A stretch of DNA of 64,000 bases from Sediminicola sp037203765 (GCF_037203765.1 NZ_JBBCAS010000003.1:1-64000), one strand, 5' to 3'; positions 33,457 through 42,481 are shown, counted from the stretch's first letter. Notes: generated by a model not told the origin, from the sequence alone. Numbers and translations: made by a program.

Positions 33457-34509
33457 ATGCGGATAGAACAAGATATAAAACTAGGATTCAAGGATGTTAT
33501 GATCAGGCCAAAAAGATCTAACCTAAAGAGTAGGTCCCAAGTGCAACTGGAACGGGAGTTTAAATTTCTTCACAGTAATTCTCATTGGTCAGGTATTCCC
33601 ATTATGGCTGCCAATATGGATACGGTAGGGACTTTTGATATGGCATTGGCCCTGACCGAAAATAAATTGTTCACAGCCATCCATAAGCATTATACCCTTG
33701 CGCAATGGGTTCAGTTTATGGCAGGTGCACCAAAGGAGATTGTGGATTATATCGCGGTCAGTACCGGTACAGGTCCCATGGACACCAAACGTTTGGCTGC
33801 CATTTTCAACGAGTTTCCAAAGTTGAAATTTATATGCATTGATGTTGCCAATGGCTACTCGGAACATTTTGTGAATTTTGTTAAGCAGACTAGGAAGCAG
33901 TATCCGGAAAAGGTCATTATTGCTGGAAATGTGGTTACCGGGGAAATGGTGGAAGAATTGCTTCTCGCCGGTGCCGATATTATAAAAGTGGGCATCGGTC
34001 CCGGTTCTGTCTGTACCACGAGAATAAAGACCGGCGTAGGTTACCCCCAGCTATCGGCTATTATAGAATGTGCCGATGCAGCACATGGGCTAGGGGGACA
34101 AATAATAAGTGATGGCGGCTGTACTACCCCAGGTGATATCGCTAAGGCCTTTGGGGCCGGAGCAGATTTTGTAATGCTCGGGGGGATGCTGGCCGGTCAT
34201 GATGAAAGCGGTGGCGAATTGATAGAACGCCATGGTCAACCGTACAAACAGTTTTATGGGATGAGTTCTACCACGGCCATGGACAAACATGTAGGTGGTG
34301 TGGCAGAATACCGTGCCAGTGAGGGCAAGACGGTAGAGGTGCCTTACAAGGGAAAGGTGGAACATTCACTGCAGGATATTTTGGGAGGTATTAGAAGTAC
34401 CTGTACGTATGTGGGGGCCCAACGCCTAAAGGAGCTGACCAAACGTACCACCTTTATTAGGGTGGCAGAACAAGAAAATAATATTTATTCGGACGGGAAA
34501 CCCTCATAA
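33457..34509 (+). CDS. guaC: GMP reductase
   Basis: A 350-residue cytoplasmic enzyme of the IMPDH/GMPR family that converts GMP to IMP with NADPH. The start LGFKDVMIRPKRSNLKSRSQ is characteristic. The catalytic loop KVGIGPGSVCTTRIKTGVGY contains the cysteine that forms the covalent intermediate; ISDGGCTTPGDIAKAFGAGA and LGGMLAGHDESGGE bind phosphate and distinguish GMPR from IMPDH. No CBS domains are present. It complements guaA in the purine nucleotide cycle, though far from it. Confidence 0.93.
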   Translation: MRIEQDIKLGFKDVMIRPKRSNLKSRSQVQLEREFKFLHSNSHWSGIPIMAANMDTVGTFDMALALTENKLFTAIHKHYTLAQWVQFMAGAPKEIVDYIAVSTGTGPMDTKRLAAIFNEFPKLKFICIDVANGYSEHFVNFVKQTRKQYPEKVIIAGNVVTGEMVEELLLAGADIIKVGIGPGSVCTTRIKTGVGYPQLSAIIECADAAHGLGGQIISDGGCTTPGDIAKAFGAGADFVMLGGMLAGHDESGGELIERHGQPYKQFYGMSSTTAMDKHVGGVAEYRASEGKTVEVPYKGKVEHSLQDILGGIRSTCTYVGAQRLKELTKRTTFIRVAEQENNIYSDGKPS

Positions 34510-34595
34510 GGTTGAGGAATGTTCCTTTTCTAATCAAGCGAATGAGCAGCAAAAACGTAATGGGCGTGCTGGAATTTTAATCGATGTTCTGGCGC

Positions 34596-36272
34596 TTATG
34601 AGCCCACGGTCATCTCATCCTTCATGGGGATGGTGAAGAAAAAGGAACTGCCCTTGTTTGGTTCTGAATCTACCCAAATCTTTCCGCCATGGAGCTCCAC
34701 TATTTTTTTGCAATGGGAAAGCCCTATCCCATGTCCGTCTTTTTTGCTGGAACTTCCCAACCTTTTGTAGATTATAAAAATATCCTTCAACTCTTCCTGG
34801 GGAATGCCAATACCGTTATCACGGAACTCAAAAAGCCATTCCGTATCATTTGACGTTGCCGAAATATCGATGATTGGTGCTACTCCTTCTCTTTTGAATT
34901 TCAGGGAATTGGCAATAAGGTTTTGAAAGAGCAATCGGATATCAGTTTCCCCACCATAAATTTTGGGCAAAGTGCCGTTTTTAAATGAGGCATTGGTATC
35001 ATTTATTACAAAGGAAAGATCTTGTTTTGCCATTTCGAGAACCTCATTACAGTCTATCCATTCTGGTTTTAGATTGGTGCCTACTCTGGAATAATCCATT
35101 AAAATCTTTATCGTCCTATACATTCTGTCGGACGACTTCTTTATGAACTGAATATATTGTTGTCCCTTGGGATCCAATTTTTCCTGGTACCTATCCTCGA
35201 GAAGCTCTGTAAAGCTCGATATGGAACGCAAGGGTTCTTGTAAATCGTGTGATGCAATGTGGGTATATTGCTCCAATTCCTGATTTTTCAGGGTCAATAA
35301 CTTATGGGCCTCGTCCAAATCAACCAACCTCTTCTCGGCAACCCTATATGTTTTTATATAAAAGATGCCCAATCCCGCAAAGGGAATCAGATAGGAGATA
35401 ATTTTGAGAAAATGACCAATGTTGAAATGATGGTCATATAAATCGATAGAACCAAATGTCATGTGCAATTGGGTAGCAAGGGCAGGAATCATGCTCCACA
35501 TGAGTGACTCGGTAAAAACACTCTTCTCCGATTTGTGAAATGCAGGTAGCACGAACAGACCTAGAATGGAATAAATGATCAGGGGTAAAATGTCATATGG
35601 TCTAGAGATAAAATTATCAGGGTATACCGTTACCGGAAATACCTCACTTTGCACGCATAGTTGAATAATGATATAAGATAAACTTACAAATGTAACTCCC
35701 ACAACAGCGACCAGCGTATTTGATTTTCTGTATTGAGGGATTAATTTGTTCTTCACAAGAAATATACCCACACCTATCAGTAAAATCAAGGAATTGAACA
35801 AACGTGACAGAGCCCAGGTAAAGGGGCTGAAATTTGCAATTTCTGCATCGGAATGGATTAGGTTGGTGGCAGCTAGGGCATGGAAAGCATCTATGCTTCC
35901 TGCGCAAAATAGGGCTATTCCCACGATAGAAGTGACAGGATTGCCGGTAATTCTATATTGAATCAAAGATAGGGAACCTATTCCAAATGCAAAAGCAACA
36001 GCGCTCCACTCCATAATGGAATGTAGTATGGACCCGCCTAAACTACGTTGAATTGTGTTTTCAAATTCAGAAGGGGTCATGGATGATAATTGCCCCATAT
36101 CGATGGGAGGCGATTCATACCCAAAATCAAAACCAAATATCGTTAGAATCAACGGCACGATGCTTATACCGATGGTTCCAACTATAATCCACAAAGGTAA
36201 TTCACCCTTGAAATTAGTAGTGCTTTTTAACGGGTACTGTTTCAAATTTGGTACATAAAATAAAATTGACAT
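34596..36272 (-). CDS. Membrane sensor histidine kinase, orphan
   Basis: A 558-residue two-component kinase. The N-terminal part has about eight hydrophobic helices (residues 25-310) with a conserved-looking GSIDAFHALAATNLI between helices, reminiscent of MASE-type sensor regions. A short coiled coil (EKRLVDLDEAHKLLTLKNQE) leads to the HisKA domain with phospho-accepting His in ASHDLQEPLRS. The ATPase domain shows N-box NLIANSLKF, G1 DNGIGI and G2 GHGIGLSHCKK. No response regulator or receiver domain is adjacent, so its partner is elsewhere. The signal is unknown. Confidence 0.85.
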   Translation of the reverse strand: MSILFYVPNLKQYPLKSTTNFKGELPLWIIVGTIGISIVPLILTIFGFDFGYESPPIDMGQLSSMTPSEFENTIQRSLGGSILHSIMEWSAVAFAFGIGSLSLIQYRITGNPVTSIVGIALFCAGSIDAFHALAATNLIHSDAEIANFSPFTWALSRLFNSLILLIGVGIFLVKNKLIPQYRKSNTLVAVVGVTFVSLSYIIIQLCVQSEVFPVTVYPDNFISRPYDILPLIIYSILGLFVLPAFHKSEKSVFTESLMWSMIPALATQLHMTFGSIDLYDHHFNIGHFLKIISYLIPFAGLGIFYIKTYRVAEKRLVDLDEAHKLLTLKNQELEQYTHIASHDLQEPLRSISSFTELLEDRYQEKLDPKGQQYIQFIKKSSDRMYRTIKILMDYSRVGTNLKPEWIDCNEVLEMAKQDLSFVINDTNASFKNGTLPKIYGGETDIRLLFQNLIANSLKFKREGVAPIIDISATSNDTEWLFEFRDNGIGIPQEELKDIFIIYKRLGSSSKKDGHGIGLSHCKKIVELHGGKIWVDSEPNKGSSFFFTIPMKDEMTVGS

Positions 36273-36423
36273 GAAAAGTAAGCTAATTTTGTTACTTAAT
36301 CAATGAAGAGAGGAATTAAGTTATTGATGTTTTTAAGTTTTAAAATCTAGGGTCCAATGTGCGACCCAATAAACATAGTAGCTTTCTATAATTACAATTG
36401 CCAAAATTCCATTTTTAATGTGA

Positions 36424-37005
36424 TCAACCGTGAATGGTCTCGGATTTTCCGTAATTTTTGATTACTTCCCCTTCAAACTTGATCAGCTCTGCCCAACGTT
36501 TGTTTACGTCAAGTCCTTCCCCATAGCGTCTTGCAAAGCCAATAAAAGTAGTGTAATGCCCAGCTTCGCTGATCATAAGGTCATGGTAGAACTTGGCCAA
36601 TTCCGGATCTTTTATTTTTTGTGACAAGAGTTTAAACCGTTCACAACTACGAGCCTCTATCATGGCAGAAAATAAAAGTCTGTCCACCAAGCTCTGTTGA
36701 TGTGTTCCCCCTTTGATCATGAATTTATAAAGCTCATTTACGTAACTGTCCTTTCGCTCACGCCCGAGGGTATAACCTCTTTTTTTAATGAGCTCGTGGA
36801 CCATTTCAAAATGTTGCAGTTCCTCTTGTGCCAGGGTCAATAAATCGGTGACCAAATCAGTATGTTCAGGATTTTGGATGATAATGGTTATGGCATTGGT
36901 AGCAGCCTTTTGCTCACACCAGGCATGATCGGTCAATATTTCTTCAATGTTCGATTCTACAATATCGACCCAGCGAGGGTCTGTTTCCAATTTTAAGCCT
37001 AGCAT
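36424..37005 (-). CDS. miaE: tRNA-(ms2io6A)-hydroxylase-like diiron protein
   Basis: A 193-residue diiron enzyme that hydroxylates the isopentenyl group of ms2i6A37 in tRNA. Ferritin-like helices carry the iron ligands: Glu in DHAWCEQKAA, ExxH in QEELQHFEMVH, ExxxE-type EARSCERF, and ExxH in ISEAGHYTTF. Length matches MiaE. A CDS of this family is common in marine flavobacteria. It appears monocistronic, 115 bases before the DinB-like gene. tRNA substrate is inferred from the family. Confidence 0.88.
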   Translation of the reverse strand: MLGLKLETDPRWVDIVESNIEEILTDHAWCEQKAATNAITIIIQNPEHTDLVTDLLTLAQEELQHFEMVHELIKKRGYTLGRERKDSYVNELYKFMIKGGTHQQSLVDRLLFSAMIEARSCERFKLLSQKIKDPELAKFYHDLMISEAGHYTTFIGFARRYGEGLDVNKRWAELIKFEGEVIKNYGKSETIHG

Positions 37006-37120
37006 CTGTAACTTTTTAAGCTGCTAAGGTAGTCAATCTAAACTGCTTTAAAAGTATTGCTAGTTTTAGGGGTGTCATATTTAAGAGTCCGGTACTGTAC
37101 TAGTTGCTTTTTTTTGGTCA

Positions 37121-37663
37121 TCATTCTTTTTTTGAAGTTCCTTGGTACTCGTTAAGAACACTCACCGTAACCAATAATTGACCAATATGTCGTTGACTGT
37201 GCTCCGCAGCATGAAATAGGAGGCCCAAAACTGTAGAGGGTAATTTTTTCCGACCTACGGTTCTCTTATGGGTCAATTCACTTTCAGGTATCGTTCTGAA
37301 ATATTCCAATGCCTCAGCTACTTTTACATTGAAAGCCTCAACCAATTCCATGGTATTGGATAATGTGTTAGGATTGCCTTCATTCTTTAGGTATGAAAAC
37401 TGTTCTTCGGTTAGGGATTTTGATTGGGTGTAGGTAAGCATCCGGTCCAAAACGCCCGTAAGATGCTGAATGTGAAAACCTACAGACGCACGGCCGGATA
37501 ATTTGGTCCAAAGTAGGTCTTCATTAAAACCGTGTGTGTAATTAGTCAGTTCTCTTCCAGATTGCAAAAGGGCATGGGCCGCGGGTTGTAAAAGGGGCGT
37601 TATTCCGGGAATAGGGCCAGACAGCCAGAATTCAGGGTCTTTGTCCATGGGAATTTTCAACAT
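37121..37663 (-). CDS. DinB family protein
   Basis: A 180-residue four-helix protein of the DinB/YfiT metalloenzyme-like superfamily. The three metal-binding histidines can be placed at SVGFHIQHLTGVLDR (two histidines in the second helix) and LLFHAAEHSQRHIGQLL near the C-terminus. Such proteins often act as thiol-dependent transferases; in organisms with bacillithiol some members (BstA) use this thiol, and bshC is present in this window, but assigning that role is speculation. The gene is 38 bases from the small membrane protein gene on the same strand. Confidence 0.8.
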   Translation of the reverse strand: MLKIPMDKDPEFWLSGPIPGITPLLQPAAHALLQSGRELTNYTHGFNEDLLWTKLSGRASVGFHIQHLTGVLDRMLTYTQSKSLTEEQFSYLKNEGNPNTLSNTMELVEAFNVKVAEALEYFRTIPESELTHKRTVGRKKLPSTVLGLLFHAAEHSQRHIGQLLVTVSVLNEYQGTSKKE

Positions 37664-37701
37664 AGTTAAACAATGGTTTGGGTTGTTGTCAGATAAGGCG
37701 G

Positions 37702-38106
37702 TTACCTTTGTTGATCTGTATAAAAAAGTTGTTTGACATCAGGTTTCATTAATTCTATAATGGTAAATATGCCCAATAGGATACCCAATATTCCGGTGAG
37801 ACAATTGATAACGGCCATTACAAAAATGAAATTATAATTCTTGGTGTCCCTCAAATATTTGGAGGCCATCAAGGTAAGTATTCCCATGATGATGGATATT
37901 ATTACCCCTATGGCCCCAATAGCGATTATTATGATGGCAGGATTAATGGGCAACGAATCGGTTTCATACCTCCAATCATCAGAATTGCCTATCACAAATC
38001 CAATAAAGACATAAAAGACAAAAAATAATGAAATGCTCAAGGTCAATATGCCCTTGACCAAATAGAGGATACTGAATGTGTTTAGGTTGTTATTGGTCCG
38101 TTCCAT
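37702..38106 (-). CDS. Small three-helix membrane protein, function unknown
   Basis: A 134-residue protein with three clear membrane segments (about residues 10-36, 52-78 and 88-115) and a short polar C-terminus with YTDQQR at the end. No family is recognised with confidence. It lies between the DinB gene and the aminotransferase gene on the same strand and may be transcribed with them. Confidence 0.65.
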   Translation of the reverse strand: MERTNNNLNTFSILYLVKGILTLSISLFFVFYVFIGFVIGNSDDWRYETDSLPINPAIIIIAIGAIGVIISIIMGILTLMASKYLRDTKNYNFIFVMAVINCLTGILGILLGIFTIIELMKPDVKQLFYTDQQR

Positions 38107-38164
38107 GTTTTTGGTTTAACGTGTCCTTAAAATCCCGAAGGGGTTGTTCATTTTAAAATTACCA

Positions 38165-39397
38165 TTAAATTCTATAAGATTCAATCCATTCAACGATAAG
38201 TTCAATTCCTTTTATGACCCTGGTACCATGTTTTTTTAAACTAAATTCTTCTTGGGGGACGGGCTCATCAAAGTCAACAAAGGCAAGTCTGGCTCCCAAA
38301 TGATCCGTATTGAATCCGAAGGCAGAACTGGGCAAGATCATGACCCCGGTCTCCTTTAAAAGTTGTGCACAAAGTTCGTTGGATGTAGTAATCCCCTTCT
38401 GTGATAGGGTATCCTTGAACATTGTAAAGTCCAAAAAAATATAAAATCCCCCTTGGGGCGGGGTAACGAGAATGCCAGCAGCATTTAATGTGGTTGCGCA
38501 GAACATACCAATTTTTTGAAGGATTTTAGTTTGGTACGATACATACTCTGATATACCATTGTAATCTGCATAGGCTTCTTTGGCCGCCATTTGTACAGGT
38601 GATGGGGCACAGGAATAGGTCTCTGAGCCAATACCTATCAGGGCCTGTTTAAATTCTTTTTCAATGCCATCGTATAAGAAGGCGGCCCCCAACCGCCAGC
38701 CTCCTGCACCGCACCATTTGGATAGGCCTGTAGTAGTGATGGTTCTCTCAGGATAGTAGTTGGCAAATGATGCATGTGGTCCATCAAAGCTAAGAAGGCC
38801 ATAGATCTCATCGGAGATGACCAAGATATTGTGCTTTTTGGCAACTTGTGCAATGGCTTCGAGTTCTGACTGGGAATAAGTAAGGCCGTCCGGATTTCCG
38901 GGATAGTTCAATAACATGATGGTATCTTTGTGATGTTTGCCCTTTATGGCTTCTTCCATAATTTTTGGGGTAATCCGCCACCTTTCTTCATAAGTAGTGT
39001 TTAATTTAATCAAATGATGTCCTGCCAGGTTGGCTTGTGGGGCGTAGGAAACCCAAGACGGTACCGGCATTAGAACATCGGCCTGTTCAAAAGCAAGCAT
39101 TATGGTGTATAACAATATTTTTGATCCCGGAGCCACCAGGATATTGTCCGGATCAACTTTAAGGCCGTTGTGTGCCATGTGGAAGTTAGACATCAATTTT
39201 CTGAGTTCCAAATCTCCTTGAACTGAGGAATACTCCTTTCTATGGGCAGCCTCTTTTAGTGCATTTATAACATGGTTCGGAGGTAGAAAAGGAGACTGGC
39301 CAAATCCAAATTTGATCACCTCTTTGTTTTGGGATTCCATGGCCTTGGCCTGGGTATTTATCAATAAGGTTTGGGATTCTTCTACTTTTCTATACAT
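38165..39397 (-). CDS. Class I/II PLP-dependent aminotransferase
   Basis: A 410-residue fold type I aminotransferase. Schiff-base lysine in TTGLSKWCGAGGWRLG; Asp that contacts the pyridine nitrogen in VISDEIYGLLSF; Asn in LLNYPGNPDG; Arg for substrate carboxylate in GARLAFVDFDEP. It resembles aspartate/aromatic or methionine-type aminotransferases, but the amino acid specificity cannot be read. The start at 39397 gives MYRKVEESQTLLINTQAKAM with no export signal. It is divergent from the TRIC channel gene across 277 bases with no obvious features. Confidence 0.85.
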   Translation of the reverse strand: MYRKVEESQTLLINTQAKAMESQNKEVIKFGFGQSPFLPPNHVINALKEAAHRKEYSSVQGDLELRKLMSNFHMAHNGLKVDPDNILVAPGSKILLYTIMLAFEQADVLMPVPSWVSYAPQANLAGHHLIKLNTTYEERWRITPKIMEEAIKGKHHKDTIMLLNYPGNPDGLTYSQSELEAIAQVAKKHNILVISDEIYGLLSFDGPHASFANYYPERTITTTGLSKWCGAGGWRLGAAFLYDGIEKEFKQALIGIGSETYSCAPSPVQMAAKEAYADYNGISEYVSYQTKILQKIGMFCATTLNAAGILVTPPQGGFYIFLDFTMFKDTLSQKGITTSNELCAQLLKETGVMILPSSAFGFNTDHLGARLAFVDFDEPVPQEEFSLKKHGTRVIKGIELIVEWIESYRI

Positions 39398-39674
39398 GGT
39401 GTTTCGTGTTTTGCATTCGATCTGAACAAAAAGATATCCAATTCAAATAGTTCTACAGCCATTCTAAGATAAGACATTGTGATGTTATTTTGCACTTTTA
39501 GAGGAGGTTAGCTTAGCAAAATCACGGGCAAATCGTAATAAATTGGAAGTTAATCACTCACCTTTTACATTATGCCGGCCATTTTTCTTTATTTTGTCAG
39601 TACAGAGGATTTGACGAAAATTTCACCTCTCCAATTAGAATTGAATTATGTACCAGATAACCAGGCGTTAATCC

Positions 39675-40283
39675 ATGTTTTATTTCATCATAGATATTTT
39701 AGGTACTATCGCCTTTGCCATTTCTGGCGTATTGGTGGCCATTGATAAAAAGCTCGATCTTTTCGGAGTTTTTATCATTGCATTTGTGACCTCGGTAGGA
39801 GGGGGGACCTTAAGGGATCTTTTGATCGGGAATACACCGGTTTTGTGGTTGCGCGATCCGGTTTATCTATATACTATTTTTGGGGCCGTAGTCTTTGCCG
39901 TAATTTTTAGGGCACGCTTAAAATACATACGCAAATCACTATTTTTATTTGATACCATTGGGATTGGACTATATACCATGGTGGGTATTGAAAGAGGTTT
40001 GTCTGTTGGGCTTTCTTCTATTATGTGTATAGGACTGGGTACCATGACCGCCTGTTTCGGAGGGGTCATCAGGGATATTCTTTGTAACGAGATTCCGGTG
40101 ATCTTTAGAAAGGAAATTTATGCCACTGCCTGTATCTTGGGTGGATTGGGCTATTTTTTGTTGAGACGTCTCCCGTTTGATGATGCCTATGCCTATATAG
40201 CCGGCATTGTAATTGTCATTGGAATACGATTGATAGCGGTCCGCTTTAAAATAGCATTGCCCAGTATCTATAAAACTACTTAA
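39675..40283 (+). CDS. Trimeric intracellular cation (TRIC) channel family protein
   Basis: A 202-residue inner-membrane protein with seven helices made of two UPF0126 repeats: DILGTIAFAISGVLVAIDKK with SVGGGTLRDLLIG, then DTIGIGLYTMVGIERGL with CFGGVIRDILCNEIP. The paired GGGTLRD and GGVIRD motifs are the hallmark. Prokaryotic TRIC homologues conduct potassium or sodium; the physiological role is unclear. The 3' end overlaps the convergent cyclophilin gene by 8 bases, so no terminator separates them. Confidence 0.88.
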   Translation: MFYFIIDILGTIAFAISGVLVAIDKKLDLFGVFIIAFVTSVGGGTLRDLLIGNTPVLWLRDPVYLYTIFGAVVFAVIFRARLKYIRKSLFLFDTIGIGLYTMVGIERGLSVGLSSIMCIGLGTMTACFGGVIRDILCNEIPVIFRKEIYATACILGGLGYFLLRRLPFDDAYAYIAGIVIVIGIRLIAVRFKIALPSIYKTT

Positions 40284-40998
40284 CTACTTCAGCTTTTAAA
40301 ATATAAATGTTCTGTACAGGCCAATCTCCTTGGCCAACAGGCTGACTATTTATTTTATCTACCACATCCATGCCGTCTATCACCTGGCCAAAAGGGGTGT
40401 AGTCCCCGTCCAAATGATAGGACCCAGGTTTTGTGACCACGATAAAAAACTCGAATGGGGAAGCCAACATATGTGGATTGTCTATTTCGCTACTGGGCAT
40501 GGAAACAATGCCCCGGTGGTGCTTATGTCCTTTCCTAGTATCCGGTGGTAGCAAATACCTTCCTATTTCACTTCTCTTCCTTCCGGTTTCAACATTATCG
40601 GCATTGCCTCCCTGGATGATAAAATTTTTAACGATCCTATGGAAAAAGGTGTTGTCGAAGTACCCTTTTTTGGTCAGGTAAATGAAGTTTGCCTTATGGT
40701 AGGGGACATTGTCAAAAAGTTCTATAGTGATATCCCCAAAATTCGTGGTCAATTTTACGGTATTCTCCTTTAAGGTCTTGTTATAATTGAAAAAGAATTC
40801 GATGGCGTTTTCCTCAGTAAGCACAAACTCTTCTTTCTCTTTCTCTTTCTCTTTCTTTTCCTCAGCCACAGTAATGGTATCCACTACTTTGGTTTTTTGA
40901 GGTTGCTCTGGTGCTTTTTTTGTATTGGTCGTATCTTTGCAAGAAGTCAGCAGAAATAGTGTTAGTATTGTATAGAATGTGATTGGTTTCAGTGTCAT
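40276..40998 (-). CDS. Cyclophilin-type peptidyl-prolyl isomerase lipoprotein
   Basis: A 240-residue predicted lipoprotein isomerase. Lipobox LTSC ends a short signal (MTLKPITFYTILTLFLLTSC). A charged linker with an (EK)n run (about residues 47-56) is encoded by a TTTCTC-type hexanucleotide repeat at 40834-40857. The cyclophilin domain follows (LTTNFGDITIELFDNVPYHK, TFFHRIVKNFIIQGGNAD, FEFFIVVTKPGSYHLDGDYT, FGQVIDGMDVVDKI). The catalytic Arg is in FFHRIV. Trp in the cyclosporin site is replaced, as in bacterial forms. It should help folding in the periplasm or at the outer membrane. Its ATG overlaps that of the divergent NUDIX gene. Confidence 0.88.
   Translation of the reverse strand: MTLKPITFYTILTLFLLTSCKDTTNTKKAPEQPQKTKVVDTITVAEEKKEKEKEKEEFVLTEENAIEFFFNYNKTLKENTVKLTTNFGDITIELFDNVPYHKANFIYLTKKGYFDNTFFHRIVKNFIIQGGNADNVETGRKRSEIGRYLLPPDTRKGHKHHRGIVSMPSSEIDNPHMLASPFEFFIVVTKPGSYHLDGDYTPFGQVIDGMDVVDKINSQPVGQGDWPVQNIYILKAEVVK
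40834..40857. repeat. Hexanucleotide tandem repeat (TTTCTC, about four units) in the cyclophilin gene
   Basis: Three perfect TTTCTC units and a partial fourth. On the coding strand they read as GAGAAA, giving alternating Glu-Lys in the linker between lipobox and isomerase domain. Unit changes would keep the frame. Confidence 0.75.
40932..40939 (+). promoter_or_regulatory. -7 promoter element for the NUDIX gene (TATCTTTG)
   Basis: Exact TAnnTTTG match lying inside the coding sequence of the divergent cyclophilin gene, 57 bases before the NUDIX ATG at 40997. This is where a promoter must lie, given that the two start codons overlap. Confidence 0.5.
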
Positions 40999-41638
40999 GG
41001 ATTTTAAGGATTTTTCTAAGCGTATATCAAAAATAAAAAATCTCCCACTTCCGGGAACGGAATCCCATTATAAAATGGCGCCGATGGAGCGGATCAATAG
41101 CTTGCAAGCTATGGAAATAAAAAGGATAAATGCCAAAAAAGCTGCTGTGATGGCCCTTTTTTATCCCAATCAAAGTGCAGCCACCAATTTACTGCTCATA
41201 TTGAGAAAGTCGTACAAGGGCGTCCATTCAAATCAAATAGGTTTTCCTGGCGGTAAGGTGGAAAAAGGCGATAAGGACCTGTTGCATACAGCCTTAAGGG
41301 AAACACATGAAGAGGTTGGGGTAGAACCTCGGGCAGTACATGTTATTAGGTCGTTAACTGAGCTATATATACCTCCGAGTAATTTTGAGGTACATCCCTA
41401 TATTGGCTTGTATCCCGAGGTATCCCCCTTTAAGATTCAGGAAAGCGAAGTAGAGTCGTTGGTTGAGGTTTCTCTGGATGAATTTATGGACGATAAAACC
41501 ATTATTTATCAAAAATTGACCACTTCCTATGCCCAGAATATAGACGTACCTGCCTTTAAATTAAATGGTTATACCGTATGGGGCGCCACGGCCATGATGC
41601 TGAGCGAAGTTAAAGAGTTATTTAAACAAGTACTATAA
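40997..41638 (+). CDS. NUDIX hydrolase, CoA pyrophosphatase-like
   Basis: A 213-residue hydrolase. The Nudix box is at about residues 90-115 (GGKVEKGDKDLLHTALRETH then EEVGV), preceded by QIGFPGG as in coenzyme A pyrophosphatases. These enzymes cleave CoA to phosphopantetheine and 3',5'-ADP. The N-terminus (MDFKDFSKRISKIKNLPLPG, then HYKMAPMERI) suits this start; a GTG at 40979 is possible but lengthens the overlap with the cyclophilin gene. The acyltransferase gene follows 39 bases later with its own promoter element. Confidence 0.85.
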   Translation: MDFKDFSKRISKIKNLPLPGTESHYKMAPMERINSLQAMEIKRINAKKAAVMALFYPNQSAATNLLLILRKSYKGVHSNQIGFPGGKVEKGDKDLLHTALRETHEEVGVEPRAVHVIRSLTELYIPPSNFEVHPYIGLYPEVSPFKIQESEVESLVEVSLDEFMDDKTIIYQKLTTSYAQNIDVPAFKLNGYTVWGATAMMLSEVKELFKQVL

Positions 41639-41650
41639 TGTCATATTTCG

Positions 41651-41658
41651 TAATTTTG
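41651..41658 (+). promoter_or_regulatory. -7 promoter element for the acyltransferase gene (TAATTTTG)
   Basis: Exact TAnnTTTG match 19 bases before the ATG at 41678, in the short gap after the NUDIX gene. Confidence 0.5.
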
Positions 41659-41677
41659 AATCCTATAACCACTAATT

Positions 41678-42481
41678 ATGACCTTTTTTAAAAGAAATCC
41701 TTTCGGACATATTTTATTTTTAAAGAAATGGCTAATCCGCATCATGGCGGTTATTACCCATCAGAGGTATAAGAAATTCAATAAGTTGGAAATTGAAGGT
41801 TCTGAGATTATCAGAAGCCTTCCGGGCCGGAACGTGCTCTTTGTGAGCAATCATCAAACCTATTTTGCCGACGTGGTTGCGATGTTCCATGTTTTCAATG
41901 CCAGTCTTAGTGGCAGGGAAAATAGTATTAAGAATATTGGATATATTTGGCAGCCGAAATTGAACATGTACTATATCGCTGCTGCGGAGACCATGAAGAA
42001 AAGTCTGCTGACCAAAATTTTCGCCTATGCCGGGTCAATTAGTATAGAACGGACCTGGAGGGCAGAAGGTAAAGATGTCAATAGACAGGTAAAAATGAGC
42101 GACATTTCCAATATTGGAATTGCATTGAACGACGGCTGGGTCATTACTTTCCCACAAGGGACCACCACCCCATGGAAGCCTTTGCGCAAGGGAACGGCAC
42201 ATATCATTAAAAAATACAAACCCATTGTTGTTCCCGTAGTTATTGATGGCTTTAGACGTTCTTTTGATAAAAAGGGCCTGCGTGTAAAGAAAAAGGGAAT
42301 CTTACAATCCATTGTGATCAAGGAGCCATTGGATATTGACTATGAAAATGAGTCCTTTGAATCCATCATTGAAAAATTGGAATACGCCATTGAGCAACAT
42401 CCATCCTTTTTAAAAGTAATTTCAAAAGCAGATTTATTGGCCTACGAAGAGGAGAACAAACAAAGAAAATGGAAGGTTTAG
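41678..42481 (+). CDS. Lysophospholipid acyltransferase family protein (PlsC-like)
   Basis: A 267-residue membrane-associated acyltransferase, probably acting in phospholipid or ornithine-lipid synthesis. Motif I reads NHQTYFADVV, in which five residues rather than the usual four separate His and Asp. Motif III-like FPQGTTTPWKPLRKGTAHI (substrate phosphate binding) and VVPVVIDGFRRSF (motif IV) are clear. An N-terminal hydrophobic segment (HILFLKKWLIRIMAVI) could anchor it. Its stop overlaps that of the convergent membrane protein gene in the sequence TTAG. Confidence 0.82.
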   Translation: MTFFKRNPFGHILFLKKWLIRIMAVITHQRYKKFNKLEIEGSEIIRSLPGRNVLFVSNHQTYFADVVAMFHVFNASLSGRENSIKNIGYIWQPKLNMYYIAAAETMKKSLLTKIFAYAGSISIERTWRAEGKDVNRQVKMSDISNIGIALNDGWVITFPQGTTTPWKPLRKGTAHIIKKYKPIVVPVVIDGFRRSFDKKGLRVKKKGILQSIVIKEPLDIDYENESFESIIEKLEYAIEQHPSFLKVISKADLLAYEEENKQRKWKV

